Shown here: positions 34,649 through 44,288 of the stretch, piece by piece
How the letters are laid out: every line of letters begins with the position of its first letter
Position numbering within the stretch: position 1 is the first letter of the stretch
From: CALDUY01 sp046350255
GTDB lineage: Bacteria; Planctomycetota; Planctomycetia; Gemmatales; Gemmataceae
Reading direction: 5' to 3'
DNA length: 64,000 nucleotides
Assembly (NCBI GenBank): GCA_046350255.1
Contig: JAXMAV010000007.1
Coordinates: forward strand, 248,001 to 312,000
Notes under the pieces: model-generated
Database searches by the model: none
Told to the model about the DNA's origin: nothing
What the model saw: the letters and a program-made list of their open reading frames with translations, nothing else
Program-made: the position numbers and the translations under genes

Positions 34649-36607
34649 TCATTCGACCTGGGCGCCTGGTGCCGTGGGCGCTGCAGGGGCGGCGACGTGT
34701 GTAGGCGGTGTGTTCGTGCCATCCACGGAAGGAGTAGGTTTCAGCTCGGGGTGTTCCGGAGAAGTAGAGGTCGTGGCCGGACGCAGGTCGGTGAGTGTCA
34801 GCATGTTCACAGTGGTGGGCACTCCGAACAGTTCGGTGCGGATGCGGGTGCGTTCCCGGTCGATCTGCTCGGGCGTGGCTCCGAGCCGCCACAGGAACGA
34901 TTCGGTCATGGCCAGAGCCACCTCGCCTTCGCCAGTAAAGACCTCGTCGGCCCCAGCTTGAAGAAGGCCCGCTTTTTCGCGCAGGTAAGTGCAGCGGACG
35001 GCCACGCGAATGCCGGGGTTCAGCTCGCGGGCCAGGCGGATCATCTCTGCCGCGTTCCGCAAACCGGACGAAGTGAGAAGCAGAGCAGCGGCACTATCGA
35101 CACCGGCGGCCTCCAGTGTGTCGCGGTGACTGGCATCGCCGTAGATCGCGGCCTGCCCCTCCTCGCGCAGTCGCCGCACCGTTTCCAGATTCATCTCGAC
35201 GATGATCGGCGCAATGTCGTTGTCACTTAGCAGGCGCGACAGCGTCTGACCGACCGGCCCGTACCCTACCACCACTGCCTGGTAACGGCTGATACGGCCC
35301 GCATCGTCCCGGGTGGTGGCAGCCGAGCCAGGTGAAGCGCTGCGCACTCCCAGCCAGCGCAGCAACCGGGGCCGGCGTACGAACCAGGCCTCGATCGGAT
35401 CGACCAGGCGATACAGCAATGGGTTGAACGAGATGGAGGCGATGGCGGCTCCGACCAGGGCATTGGCGGCGGCATCGGGAAGTACACCCAACCCCCGGCC
35501 GAGAGAGGCGAGCATGAACGAAAATTCGCCAATCTGTGCCAGGGCGACCGAAACCGCCAGAGCTACTCGCAGGGGGTAACGAAGTAACAGCACGATGGTG
35601 AGGGCGGCCAGGGGCTTGCCCAGCATCACGATCCCCAGGGTGGCCCCCACCAACCAGGGCGTCTCGACAAGGTAGCGGGGGTTGAACAACATGCCTGTCG
35701 AGACGAAAAAGAGCACGGCGAAGGCATCGCGCATCGGCAAAGCATCGGTGGCAGCCCGGAGGCTGAAGTCGGAGCGGCCCACCACCATGCCAGCCAGGAA
35801 AGCACCCAGGGCCATCGATACGCCAAACAGCTTGGCTGAGCAGACGGCTACTCCCAGGGCGATGGCAAGCACTGCCAGGGTGAACAGCTCGCGCGATCGC
35901 GTCTCGGCTACGCGTTGCAAGATCCAGGGGAGGAGGCGACCACCGGCCAAAAACACCAGGGCGACCAGCAGGGCGATCTTGACGGCAGTCAGCACCAGGG
36001 CCAAGGCCAGACCGCCCCCAGCGCAGGCTTCGGCTCCGCCAAAGGGAGCCAGCACTCCCGCCGTGAATAAATCCGGTTCGGCATCTCCGCCGAACAGCGC
36101 GGGCAACACCACCAGCATCACCACGGTGAACAGATCCTCGACGACCAGCCAGCCGACGGCAACGTGCCCTGCGGGGGTGTGCAGGTCGTTGTTGTCGGAA
36201 AGTACGCGGATCAGCACCACAGTGCTGGCGACGGCTATCGCCATCCCATAGACCAGGCCAGCCGACCAGCCCCAGCCAAAGCCCCATCCCATCACTGCTC
36301 CGAGAAGGGTGGCAACCAGGCTCTGCACGACCGCACCGGGAACGGCGATCCGCTGCACAGCCAGCAGCTCCTTCAGGTGAAAGTGCAATCCAACGCCGAA
36401 CATTAGCAGAATGATGCCGACCTCGGCGAGTTGCTCCGCCAGATGCCGATCAGCGGTGAATCCGGGTGTGTAGGGTCCGACTGCGACCCCGGCGAGCAGG
36501 TAGCCGACGATGGGCGACAACCCGAGCCGCTTGGTGAGATAGCCAAGAATCAGAGCCGCCACGAGGCCGCCCGTCAGCGTCAGGATCAGATCAAGGTTGG
36601 TGTGCAT
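34649..36607 (-). CDS. CPA2-type cation:proton antiporter with RCK (TrkA-N) domain, YbaL-like
   Basis: 652 residues: about 12 membrane helices (residues 1-400) of the monovalent cation:proton antiporter-2 family, with LGLSPIVGYLLAGVAVGPYTPG, LLMFGVGLHFHLKEL and VVLIRVLSDNND. A cytoplasmic NAD(P)-binding TrkA-N domain follows (VVVGYGPVGQTLSRLL, then IYGDASHRDTLEAAGVDSA) and a C-terminal tail ending in Pro/Thr-rich sequence. This matches E. coli YbaL and KefB/C relatives, which expel K+ or Na+ in exchange for protons. The start is the ATG at 36607. The PtsN-like gene lies just downstream. Confidence 0.93.
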   Translation of the reverse strand: MHTNLDLILTLTGGLVAALILGYLTKRLGLSPIVGYLLAGVAVGPYTPGFTADRHLAEQLAEVGIILLMFGVGLHFHLKELLAVQRIAVPGAVVQSLVATLLGAVMGWGFGWGWSAGLVYGMAIAVASTVVLIRVLSDNNDLHTPAGHVAVGWLVVEDLFTVVMLVVLPALFGGDAEPDLFTAGVLAPFGGAEACAGGGLALALVLTAVKIALLVALVFLAGGRLLPWILQRVAETRSRELFTLAVLAIALGVAVCSAKLFGVSMALGAFLAGMVVGRSDFSLRAATDALPMRDAFAVLFFVSTGMLFNPRYLVETPWLVGATLGIVMLGKPLAALTIVLLLRYPLRVALAVSVALAQIGEFSFMLASLGRGLGVLPDAAANALVGAAIASISFNPLLYRLVDPIEAWFVRRPRLLRWLGVRSASPGSAATTRDDAGRISRYQAVVVGYGPVGQTLSRLLSDNDIAPIIVEMNLETVRRLREEGQAAIYGDASHRDTLEAAGVDSAAALLLTSSGLRNAAEMIRLARELNPGIRVAVRCTYLREKAGLLQAGADEVFTGEGEVALAMTESFLWRLGATPEQIDRERTRIRTELFGVPTTVNMLTLTDLRPATTSTSPEHPELKPTPSVDGTNTPPTHVAAPAAPTAPGAQVE

Positions 36608-36833
36608 GGCGCGGCGGGCTCCTTGTCGAGGGGTCTTCTGTGCCGAAAACGAGCGAGGGCGGCAGAAGAGCGAAACCTGTGCCAGAAGCGAACTCTGTCT
36701 TGCCTCAAAATGAGCAACAAGGCGCCATCCTCTCGACCTGTCGGGACCGGACTCGCATGGGTGAGCCTGGATGCGTCAGGATCTGGAGTATACTGCTCAG
36801 CGCCCGACACTGACCACCCAGGGATGCGCCGGG

Positions 36834-39800
36834 CTACCGCGCGGTTCCGGCCCGGGTGGATTGCAGCTCCGCCAGTAGTTTGATCAGCGCCTGGGGATCC
36901 ACGGGCTTCACGGTGTGGTGATTAAAGCCGGCCTCCTCCGATCGGTGCCGGTCTTCCTCCTGACCCCAACCCGTGACGGCGATCAGCAGTGTGCCCCGGC
37001 TCCAGTCGCGTTGACGGATCTGTCGGGCCGCGTCGTAGCCGTTCAGCTTCGGCATGCCAATGTCGAGCAGAATCACCTCGGGCCGAAACGCGTCGGCGAC
37101 CTGGACCGCCTCCGCACCATCATTGGCCGTGCGAATGTCATGGCCCAGGATGCGCAGCAGCAGCGCCAGGCTTTCGGCGGCATCGCGGTTGTCGTCCGCC
37201 ACCAGGATGCGCAGCGAGACGGCCGATCCTGTCAGATGATTCTCCCCCGCAGTGGGTGTGGGTTGCAGAGACGGCTCGATCAGCAGGGGTAGCCGGACGA
37301 GGAACTCGCTTCCCTTGCCAACCCCCTCGCTGTGTGCCTCGACCCGGCCGCCGTGCATCTCCACCAGCCGCTGGACCAGGTGCAGCCCGATGCCCACTCC
37401 GCCCTGCGAGTGCTGGAGCGTACGACCCACCTGGGTGAACATTTCCCACACGCGTGGCAGCATGTCGGGGGGGATGCCCTCGCCGGTGTCGCGGACGCTG
37501 ACCACCACCTCGCCCCCCTGCCGTTCTGCGGTCAGCCAGATGTGTCCACCGGGCGCGGTGTACTTGGCGGCGTTGTTCAGCAAGTTGGCGAAAACCTGCG
37601 CCAGCCGGGTCAGGTCGCCATCGAGGTAGATCGGTTCGGGCGGCAGCGCCAGGGCCAGCGCGTGCTGCTGCTTCTCGATGAGAGGCCGGCTGGTCTCCAC
37701 GGCACCTTGCACGACCTTCGCCAGCTCGATGCGCTCCTTGCGAAGCTCGAGCCGCCCCCGGGCGATCCGCGACACATCCATCAGGTCGTCGATGAGCCGG
37801 GTCATCTGCTGGATTTGCCGGTCGATCATGTCCCGAGCCCAGACAACCTCCTCCGAAGGCGACTCCCGGAGGTGCAAGATCTGGATGGCGTGACGCACCG
37901 GAGCCAGGGGATTGCGCAGCTCGTGGGCCAGAGTGGCGAGAAACTCGTCCTTGCGCCGATCCGCCTCCTTCAGGGCCTGCTGGGCATTTTTCAGCGCGGT
38001 GATGTCCATGAAGGCGGCCACGCAGCCGCGCACCGCGCCCTCGGCCGTCAGGATCGGCACGGCATTGCCGTAGAAGTGCCGCACGGTGCCGTCCGCGAAG
38101 TGGAAGCTCAGCTCTTCCCCCTCGACGGGGCGTCCGGTCGCCGACGCCCGCTGAATTGGCAGGTCACCGGGTGGCACCGGCACACCGTTGCGATACTCGC
38201 GGAATGGCCGGGCCAGCGCACCATCGGCGGTCGCCGACACGTTGGTGCCCTCGGTCATCCCCAGGACCTGGTAGGAGGCCGCGTTGCCAGTGATAGAACG
38301 GCAGGCCGGATCGTGGGCGATCCAGATGAGAGTCGGCGCGGCCCGGAGCAACGTCTCCAGTTCAGTAGCGCGTTCCTGCTCGGCCCGCTGACTGGCCCGC
38401 AGCGATTCCTCGGCACGCTTGGCGTCGGTCACGTCCTGGGCCACGATTCCATAGCCGATCAGGTCGGCGCCCAGACGGATGGGGTAGTAACTCGACAGCC
38501 ACACCCCCTCGTCCGGCCCCCGCGACGGAACGGCAGCACGGACCTCGACATTCGCCACCGGTTGGCCCGTTTCCTGCACGCGCCGCAGGTGTGGCGCGAT
38601 GGCCGACCACAGGGCGGGTAGCACCTCCTGGATGGTGCGGCCCAGGTGCGCTTCCACCGGCAGGCCGTTGAGCCGGGCCAGCGTGTCGTTGACCCGGACA
38701 TAGCGAAAGCTGGTGTCGAGAAAACATAACCCAACCGGGGCCGTGCCGAGGAACACATCCAGCAGCGCCAGCGACTCCTGCAGCCGTCGGTTCGCCTCCG
38801 CCAGCTGGCGTTCCCGCTGCTTCCGCTCGGTCACGTCCACGGTGCAGCCGATCACCCGGATGGGCTTGCCCTCCTCGTCCCGGAGGATCCGGCCACGCTC
38901 CCAGACCTGGACATAGTGCCCATCTCGGTGCCGCACCCGGTAGTCATGCTCGAACGCCGAAATCGCCCCCTGGTAGACGTCCCTGGCCAGGCGATCGCCG
39001 TCCCTCACGTCATCGGTGTGCCACAGGTTGACCCACCAGCGAGCGGTGGGCTCTGCCTCCTCGGGGTTATAGCCGGTAAGAGCCAGCAGCCCCTGCGATC
39101 GCCACACCATGCCTGTCCGCACGTCGTGGTCGTAAATCAACCCGTTGACCGCCTCGGCTGCGAGTCGGAACCGCTCCTCGCTGGCCCGCAGTTGTCGCTC
39201 CGATCGCTCCGCCTCGGTCACGTCGAGCATGGTGCCGATCGAGCGCATGCCGCAACAACAGGAGGTGGTGGTGCGTCCGCTCACCTGCACCCAGCGGATC
39301 TCCCCATCTGGCCGGACGATGCGGTGCCGGACCTCGAACCTGCCCTCGGCCTGGGGGGCCAGCGATGCCTCGGCCGCAGCTCGCACCCAGTCGCGGTCAT
39401 CAGGGTGAATGGCCTCCAGCACGACCTCCGGAGTCAACTCCGTCCCTGGCGGGAAACCCCAGATGGCCCTGGCCTGGTCGCTGAACACCTGGCGGCGCGT
39501 TACCGGGTCGAAGTCGTAGATACCAACGCCGGTAGCCTCGACCGCCAGCCGCAACCGCTCCTCCTGCTCGCGCAGCGCCTCCTCGGCGCGCTTGCGGTCG
39601 GTGATCTCCATGACCGTCGCTCCGACCGCCACGACGCCATGTTCGCCGCGCACCGGGTAGAAGGTGGTCAGCCAGTGCCGGCGCTCGCCTGGACGCGCCG
39701 GTGTTTCACCTGCCACCTCAAGATCGGCCACCGCTTTCCCGGTGGCAAACACTTGATCGACTATGGGTTTCACCACCCGGGCGTTGACGGGGAGCAGTTC

Positions 39801-41576
39801 CGTGATCGTGCGTCCGATGTGGGCCTCGACAGGGATGCCGTTGATGGCCGCCAGTTGCTCGTTGACGCGGAGATAGCGATGCGAGCGATCGAAGAAGGCG
39901 AAGCCCAACGGCGCCGACGACAGCAGCGCCTCCAGCTCGGCTGTCCGCGTCTGCAGCGCCTCCTGCGCCTGCTTCAGACCGGTGATATCCAGGGCAGCAA
40001 ACACACACCCACGCACCTGGCCCCCTCGGTCGAACAGCGGGGTAGCGTAGCAGTAGATGTGCCGCGAATCACCGTCCTCGAAGAGGATTTGAAACTCCGT
40101 GTCTCGAACCTCGACGCCATGACGGCAGGCATACTGCATCGGAAGGCGCTCGGGCGGCACCTCCTGGCCGTTCTGCAGAGTACGGTAGGCAGGAGGAGGC
40201 AGATCGGCGGTGGGTGTCTTCGACAGGTTGTTGCCGGCCTGCACGCGCAGCAGCTTGTGGGCGGCGGGATTGCCGGTGACGCGACGGCACTCCGCATCCT
40301 CGGCCCGGATCACCGCGATGGGGAAGAACTCCATCAGCGTTTCGACTTCCTCCACCCGTCGGCCCAGCTCCTCCTCGGCCCTCGCCTGCTCGGTCACGTC
40401 CAGGCCCAGCGACAGAACGGCGACAATCCGGCCCGACTCGTCGTGCAGGACAGTGTTGTACCACTCCATCAGCACCGTCTCGCCGGTTCGCGTACGGTTG
40501 CGATTGCGGCAGGGAACGAACGTGGTGGAAGGATCGAGAAGCCGGGCGACTGCCTCCGTGACCCTCGCTTCATCATCCTCGTGTATCCAGCGGAACTCGC
40601 TGACTCGTTTTCCCACCACCTCGCCGGCCGACCAGCCAAACAGCTCCTCGGCCCGGCGCGACCAGCGCGAGATGCGAAAGTCGGCATCCCACTCGACGAC
40701 CGCCAGCGGGGTGTTGTCCACTAGCGACTGCAGCCGCAGCCCCAGGTTGGCCGTCTCTCGCTCGGCTCGCTTCCGTTCGGTGATGTCAGCGTAGGCTCCG
40801 ATGACGCCCTGCACCTGCTGATCACCGTTCATGAGCGGAGCGACGTTGCACAGCACCGTTTTTATGGTGCCATCGTCGAAGACCACGTCATGCTCGTAGC
40901 CGTGGACCGGCTGGCCGGTGCGGGCCACGCGCTGCATTGGCAGCTCGCTGGGAGGAACCTCCTTCCCATCCACGACGCAGCGAAACCCCTGCGAAGCTCC
41001 CGCCTCTGGGCCCGTGACCGAGGCGTTCGAGCCTTCGGTCATACCCAGCATGGCATAGGCCGCGCGGTTGCCGATGATGCGCTGACAGGCAGGGTCCGCC
41101 TGCCAGACGCCCACGGGGAGGATGTCGAGCAGGGTTTGCAGCTCGCGCACGCGCTCCCTCAACTGGTGGTGCAGCTGCTGGTTGTCCGCCTCCGCCCGTT
41201 GTCGCTGAGCCGCCTCGTCCTCCAGGCGCTGCTGGTGTGTCTCCGAGTGCCGGCGCGCAATATGAAAGGCCTCACCAAATGCGACGAGGATGCCACTGGT
41301 GGCGAGATAGGTGAGCAGGTCGATGAGGTTACGTGGGGTGTCCACACCGAGCGTGACGAACAGGAGGCCCCAGGCCAGAAGGCCGAGACTGACGGCCAGG
41401 AGCCCCGGGCGATAGCCACCCAACCAGACGGCGAAGGCGACGGCAGCGAATAACGGCGCGAACAGCACCCGGTCGCCCAGCCACGGGTCAAGCAGCCAGC
41501 GGACGAAAACCGCCAGGGCCGTGGCCAGCACTGCCCCCCCATAGTGCCAGGGTTTCGTCCCAGCCTTGACGCTCAT
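36834..41576 (-). CDS. hybrid histidine kinase with DUF4118-like membrane domain and about eight PAS domains
   Basis: 1580 residues. Residues about 10-115 are four membrane helices of DUF4118 type (LLDPWLGDRVLFAPLFAAVA), the membrane module of full-length KdpD. A coiled coil and about eight PAS domains follow between residues 130 and 1200; six of the seven junctions, and the last PAS end, show a DVT/DIT-type closing motif (DITERKRAE, DVTERKQRE, DITALKNAQ). Then come HisKA (AHELRNPLAP, near 1215), HATPase (DTGEGIP, GIGLHLVQRL) and a receiver (ILVADDNRDAAESL, phosphoacceptor in ILLDIGMP near 1502). PAS 1, 3 and 8 belong to one subtype with GN-x-AA-Y and LPMQR-type motifs. PAS 5 has three adjacent cysteines (TTSCCCGMRS). 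A single gene, with no separate output partner adjacent. Confidence 0.95.
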   Translation of the reverse strand: MSVKAGTKPWHYGGAVLATALAVFVRWLLDPWLGDRVLFAPLFAAVAFAVWLGGYRPGLLAVSLGLLAWGLLFVTLGVDTPRNLIDLLTYLATSGILVAFGEAFHIARRHSETHQQRLEDEAAQRQRAEADNQQLHHQLRERVRELQTLLDILPVGVWQADPACQRIIGNRAAYAMLGMTEGSNASVTGPEAGASQGFRCVVDGKEVPPSELPMQRVARTGQPVHGYEHDVVFDDGTIKTVLCNVAPLMNGDQQVQGVIGAYADITERKRAERETANLGLRLQSLVDNTPLAVVEWDADFRISRWSRRAEELFGWSAGEVVGKRVSEFRWIHEDDEARVTEAVARLLDPSTTFVPCRNRNRTRTGETVLMEWYNTVLHDESGRIVAVLSLGLDVTEQARAEEELGRRVEEVETLMEFFPIAVIRAEDAECRRVTGNPAAHKLLRVQAGNNLSKTPTADLPPPAYRTLQNGQEVPPERLPMQYACRHGVEVRDTEFQILFEDGDSRHIYCYATPLFDRGGQVRGCVFAALDITGLKQAQEALQTRTAELEALLSSAPLGFAFFDRSHRYLRVNEQLAAINGIPVEAHIGRTITELLPVNARVVKPIVDQVFATGKAVADLEVAGETPARPGERRHWLTTFYPVRGEHGVVAVGATVMEITDRKRAEEALREQEERLRLAVEATGVGIYDFDPVTRRQVFSDQARAIWGFPPGTELTPEVVLEAIHPDDRDWVRAAAEASLAPQAEGRFEVRHRIVRPDGEIRWVQVSGRTTTSCCCGMRSIGTMLDVTEAERSERQLRASEERFRLAAEAVNGLIYDHDVRTGMVWRSQGLLALTGYNPEEAEPTARWWVNLWHTDDVRDGDRLARDVYQGAISAFEHDYRVRHRDGHYVQVWERGRILRDEEGKPIRVIGCTVDVTERKQRERQLAEANRRLQESLALLDVFLGTAPVGLCFLDTSFRYVRVNDTLARLNGLPVEAHLGRTIQEVLPALWSAIAPHLRRVQETGQPVANVEVRAAVPSRGPDEGVWLSSYYPIRLGADLIGYGIVAQDVTDAKRAEESLRASQRAEQERATELETLLRAAPTLIWIAHDPACRSITGNAASYQVLGMTEGTNVSATADGALARPFREYRNGVPVPPGDLPIQRASATGRPVEGEELSFHFADGTVRHFYGNAVPILTAEGAVRGCVAAFMDITALKNAQQALKEADRRKDEFLATLAHELRNPLAPVRHAIQILHLRESPSEEVVWARDMIDRQIQQMTRLIDDLMDVSRIARGRLELRKERIELAKVVQGAVETSRPLIEKQQHALALALPPEPIYLDGDLTRLAQVFANLLNNAAKYTAPGGHIWLTAERQGGEVVVSVRDTGEGIPPDMLPRVWEMFTQVGRTLQHSQGGVGIGLHLVQRLVEMHGGRVEAHSEGVGKGSEFLVRLPLLIEPSLQPTPTAGENHLTGSAVSLRILVADDNRDAAESLALLLRILGHDIRTANDGAEAVQVADAFRPEVILLDIGMPKLNGYDAARQIRQRDWSRGTLLIAVTGWGQEEDRHRSEEAGFNHHTVKPVDPQALIKLLAELQSTRAGTAR

Positions 41577-41902
41577 CGACAGCCTCTGCTCTTCGTCGGT
41601 GGCGGTGAGGGCCTTGGCCGCTCAACCTGGTTCCACTCGATATCCTGGCATTCACAGTGTCAAACCGCTGACAAAAAGGCTGTTCGTGTCCGAGACAACC
41701 TTACAGGGGGTCAGACCTGCTCGCCGTCGGCAGGACGGTCCGCGTCGGATTGCAGTGCCGTATTCCCCCTCATTTTACCCATGATGGGGGCGAAGTCGAG
41801 TCCGGCCTGGCGGCCACACTGGCGAAGAACGAGCAGATCGCTAGTCATTCTCGAAGCCCTGCGCAACGAGTCGATGCCCTCTCTCCCTGGAGACACCTTC
41901 TC
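41577..41902. other. divergent promoter region
   Basis: About 325 bases between the divergent hybrid kinase and esterase genes. The esterase frame is open upstream to 41750, but that extension has no signal peptide and shadow-like composition. No further gene or structured element was recognised. Confidence 0.4.
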
Positions 41903-43765
41903 ATGAATGCGTTCCGACTGTGTGCGGTCCTGGTGCTGGCCGGAGCGGGAACCTGCGCGGCGGAAGCGCCGAAGAAGAAGCTGCCCCTTCCCGGAGATGT
42001 GTTCGAGGTCAGTGGCCGGGTCGCGTTTCTAATCGCTCCGAAGGAGAGTCCGCAGCCCGTTGGCAAGCCATGGGTATGGTATGCACCGACGCTACCCAAC
42101 CTCCCCGGGCCCGAGGAACGCTGGATGTTCGAGCGGTTTCTGGCCGCGGGGATCGCCATCGCGGGGATCGATGCCGGAGAGTCGTTCGGCAGTCCGGCGG
42201 GAAACAAGGTCTTCGACGCGCTGTATGCGACGCTGACGACACGCGGCTACTCGAGCAAACCGGTGCTCCTGGGCCGAAGCAGGGGCGGGTTGATGACGCT
42301 GTCGTGGGCGGCCGCCAACCCGGAGAAGGTCGGCGGGTTCGCCGGCATCTACCCGGTGTGCGACCTGGCGAGTTATCCCGGGGTCGATCGCGCGGCAGGT
42401 GCGTTCGGCCTGAAGCCCGAGGTTCTGCGCGCCCGGCTTAAGGAATTCACCCCGGTGGATCGCCTGGAGAGCCTGGCCCGGGCGAAGGTGCCTCTGTTCG
42501 CCATCCACGGCGACGTCGATAAGGTGGTGCCACTCGAGGCCAACAGCGGGCGGGTGAAGGAGCGATACGCCGCGCTGGGCGGAACGATGACGCTGCTCGT
42601 GCCCCGGGGGCAGGGTCACAACATGTGGACGGGGTTCTTCCAATGCCCCGAGTTGGTGGAGTTCGTCGTCGCCCAGGCCGGAGTGGGGCTGCGGCTCGAC
42701 GCGCCGCAGGAGTGGCAGGTCGTTCAGCGCCAGGCGAAACACACGGGAATGGTTCCCCTGCGAGGCCGACTGAGCGAGGCGGCCCGATCGACGGAGCACC
42801 TCGAGGTGCGCCTCAGCCGGGAGAGCAACCCAGGCGAGTGGAGGAAAATCGAGGCAGCCATCACCGACGGTCGCTTCGCCACCAGCCTGGAGGTTCCCAC
42901 CGGAGGCTGGTATCGCTTGGAGGTGCGGGGGATGGCAAAGGGGAAGCCCATCGCTCTGGCGACCGTGAACCAGGTGGGAGTCGGGGAGGTCTTCGTCGTG
43001 GCTGGTCAGTCGAATGCCGCCAACCATGGCGCCGAGAAGCAGACCTCGAAGACGAACCGGGTGGCCTCGTTCGATGGCCAGCGGTGGCAACTGGCCCACG
43101 ACCCGCAACCTGGGGCCAGCGGGCAAGGCGGTAGCTTCCTGCCCCCCTTCGGCGATGCCCTGGCCCAGCAATTCGACGTCCCGGTGGGACTGGTCGCCTG
43201 CGGAGTGGGGGCAACCAGCGTGCGCGAGTGGTTGCCGCAAGGATCCACCTTTCCCAACCCGCCCACCCTGGTAGGCAACGTGCGCAAACGTCCCGGGGGC
43301 GACTGGGAGAGCACAGGCGCGCTGTACGCCTCCTTCCGCGACCGCATGAAACAGCTGGGGCCGAACGGCTTCCGTGCGGTGCTGTGGCACCAGGGAGAAA
43401 GTGACGCGAACCAGAAGGACCCGTCTCGCACCCTGCCGGGCAAACTGTATCGCGCCTACCTGGAACAACTCATCCGCCAAAGTCGTAAAGATCTCGGCTG
43501 GGATGCTCCGTGGTTCGTCGCCCAGGTCAGCTACCATGGTCCGGACGACGAGGGATCCGCCGACATCCGCGCCGCCCAGGCTTCGCTGTGGAAGTCCGAC
43601 CTGGCACTCGAAGGGCCCGACTCCGACGCACTCCGCGGCCCCTGGCGCGACCAGGGCGGCAAGGGCGTCCACTTCAGCGGACCGGGTCTGCGCGAGCATG
43701 CCGCCCGCTGGGTCGCGAAGGTGACTCCGTGGCTGCACCAACAACTACGCGAGAAGAAACCCTAA
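41903..43765 (+). CDS. exported fusion of an alpha/beta hydrolase and a sialate O-acetylesterase-like (SGNH) domain
   Basis: 620 residues from ATG 41903, chosen because it gives a signal peptide (MNAFRLCAVLVLAGAGTCAA). Residues about 30-260 are an alpha/beta hydrolase: nucleophile elbow GRSRGG (Ser126), HGDVDKVVP with the acid, and catalytic His near 239 (GQGHNM). Residues about 270-350 form a beta-sandwich linker. From about 360 to the end is a SASA/SGNH esterase: block I VVAGQSNAANHG (Ser370), GVGATSVREW, and WHQGESDAN (495-503). The C-terminal His is probably in VHFSGPGLREHAA. Both catalytic sets look complete. Such enzymes remove acetyl or other ester groups from glycans; the joining of the two in one chain is unusual. 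Confidence 0.88.
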   Translation: MNAFRLCAVLVLAGAGTCAAEAPKKKLPLPGDVFEVSGRVAFLIAPKESPQPVGKPWVWYAPTLPNLPGPEERWMFERFLAAGIAIAGIDAGESFGSPAGNKVFDALYATLTTRGYSSKPVLLGRSRGGLMTLSWAAANPEKVGGFAGIYPVCDLASYPGVDRAAGAFGLKPEVLRARLKEFTPVDRLESLARAKVPLFAIHGDVDKVVPLEANSGRVKERYAALGGTMTLLVPRGQGHNMWTGFFQCPELVEFVVAQAGVGLRLDAPQEWQVVQRQAKHTGMVPLRGRLSEAARSTEHLEVRLSRESNPGEWRKIEAAITDGRFATSLEVPTGGWYRLEVRGMAKGKPIALATVNQVGVGEVFVVAGQSNAANHGAEKQTSKTNRVASFDGQRWQLAHDPQPGASGQGGSFLPPFGDALAQQFDVPVGLVACGVGATSVREWLPQGSTFPNPPTLVGNVRKRPGGDWESTGALYASFRDRMKQLGPNGFRAVLWHQGESDANQKDPSRTLPGKLYRAYLEQLIRQSRKDLGWDAPWFVAQVSYHGPDDEGSADIRAAQASLWKSDLALEGPDSDALRGPWRDQGGKGVHFSGPGLREHAARWVAKVTPWLHQQLREKKP

Positions 43766-43776
43766 AGAGACGAGCG

Positions 43777-44169
43777 ATGTCCACCCTTGGGGCTGTGTCG
43801 CTCGTCGTCCACGACTACGACGAAGCGATCGACTTCTATACCCGCTGCCTGCGCTTCGACCTTATCGAGGACACCGCGTTGTCACCGCACAAACGCTGGG
43901 TGGTCGTTCGTCCTCCGGGCGGAGGCACCGCGCTATTGCTGGCGAAAGCAGCGACCCCCGAACAGGCTGCCCGCGTCGGCGACCAGACCGGCGGCCGGGT
44001 CTTTCTCTTCCTGCACACCGATGACTTCTGGCGCGACTATCACATGATGGCCGCCCAGGGCGTGCGCTTCTGCGAGGAGCCACGCGAGGAAGTGTATGGC
44101 AGCGTCGCGGTCTTCCTCGACCTGTACGGCAACCAGTGGGACCTGGTGCAGCCCCGCTCAGGCCCGTGA
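43777..44169 (+). CDS. VOC family (glyoxalase/bleomycin resistance-type) protein
   Basis: 130 residues from ATG 43777. One vicinal-oxygen-chelate module pair: GAVSLVVHDYDEAIDFYTRC, WVVVRPPGGGTALLLAKA, then RVFLFLHTDDFWRDYHMMAA and SVAVFLDLYGNQWDLVQP, the usual closing strand. The family covers metal-dependent lyases, isomerases and drug-binding proteins; the substrate cannot be told. It follows the esterase gene by 11 bases and may be in the same transcript. Confidence 0.88.
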   Translation: MSTLGAVSLVVHDYDEAIDFYTRCLRFDLIEDTALSPHKRWVVVRPPGGGTALLLAKAATPEQAARVGDQTGGRVFLFLHTDDFWRDYHMMAAQGVRFCEEPREEVYGSVAVFLDLYGNQWDLVQPRSGP

Positions 44170-44288
44170 AGAGGAATTCCATCGAGAAGCGCCGAGGATG
44201 GTGCTTCCCTCTCACTTCGCTTACACTTTTCTTTCGTCGACCATCCTGAGTGACGGGTTGGCCTCGACGAACCGTCGGAGAGTCCGCC

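Noticed and set aside
38916..40724. About 600-codon open frame antisense to the eight-PAS kinase
   Set aside because: Mirror of PAS-coding sequence; composition rich in Arg, His and Gly with no motif or ribosome site.
42092..43744. 550-codon frame antisense to the double esterase
   Set aside because: The plus-strand gene has a signal peptide and two complete catalytic motif sets; the antisense frame has none.
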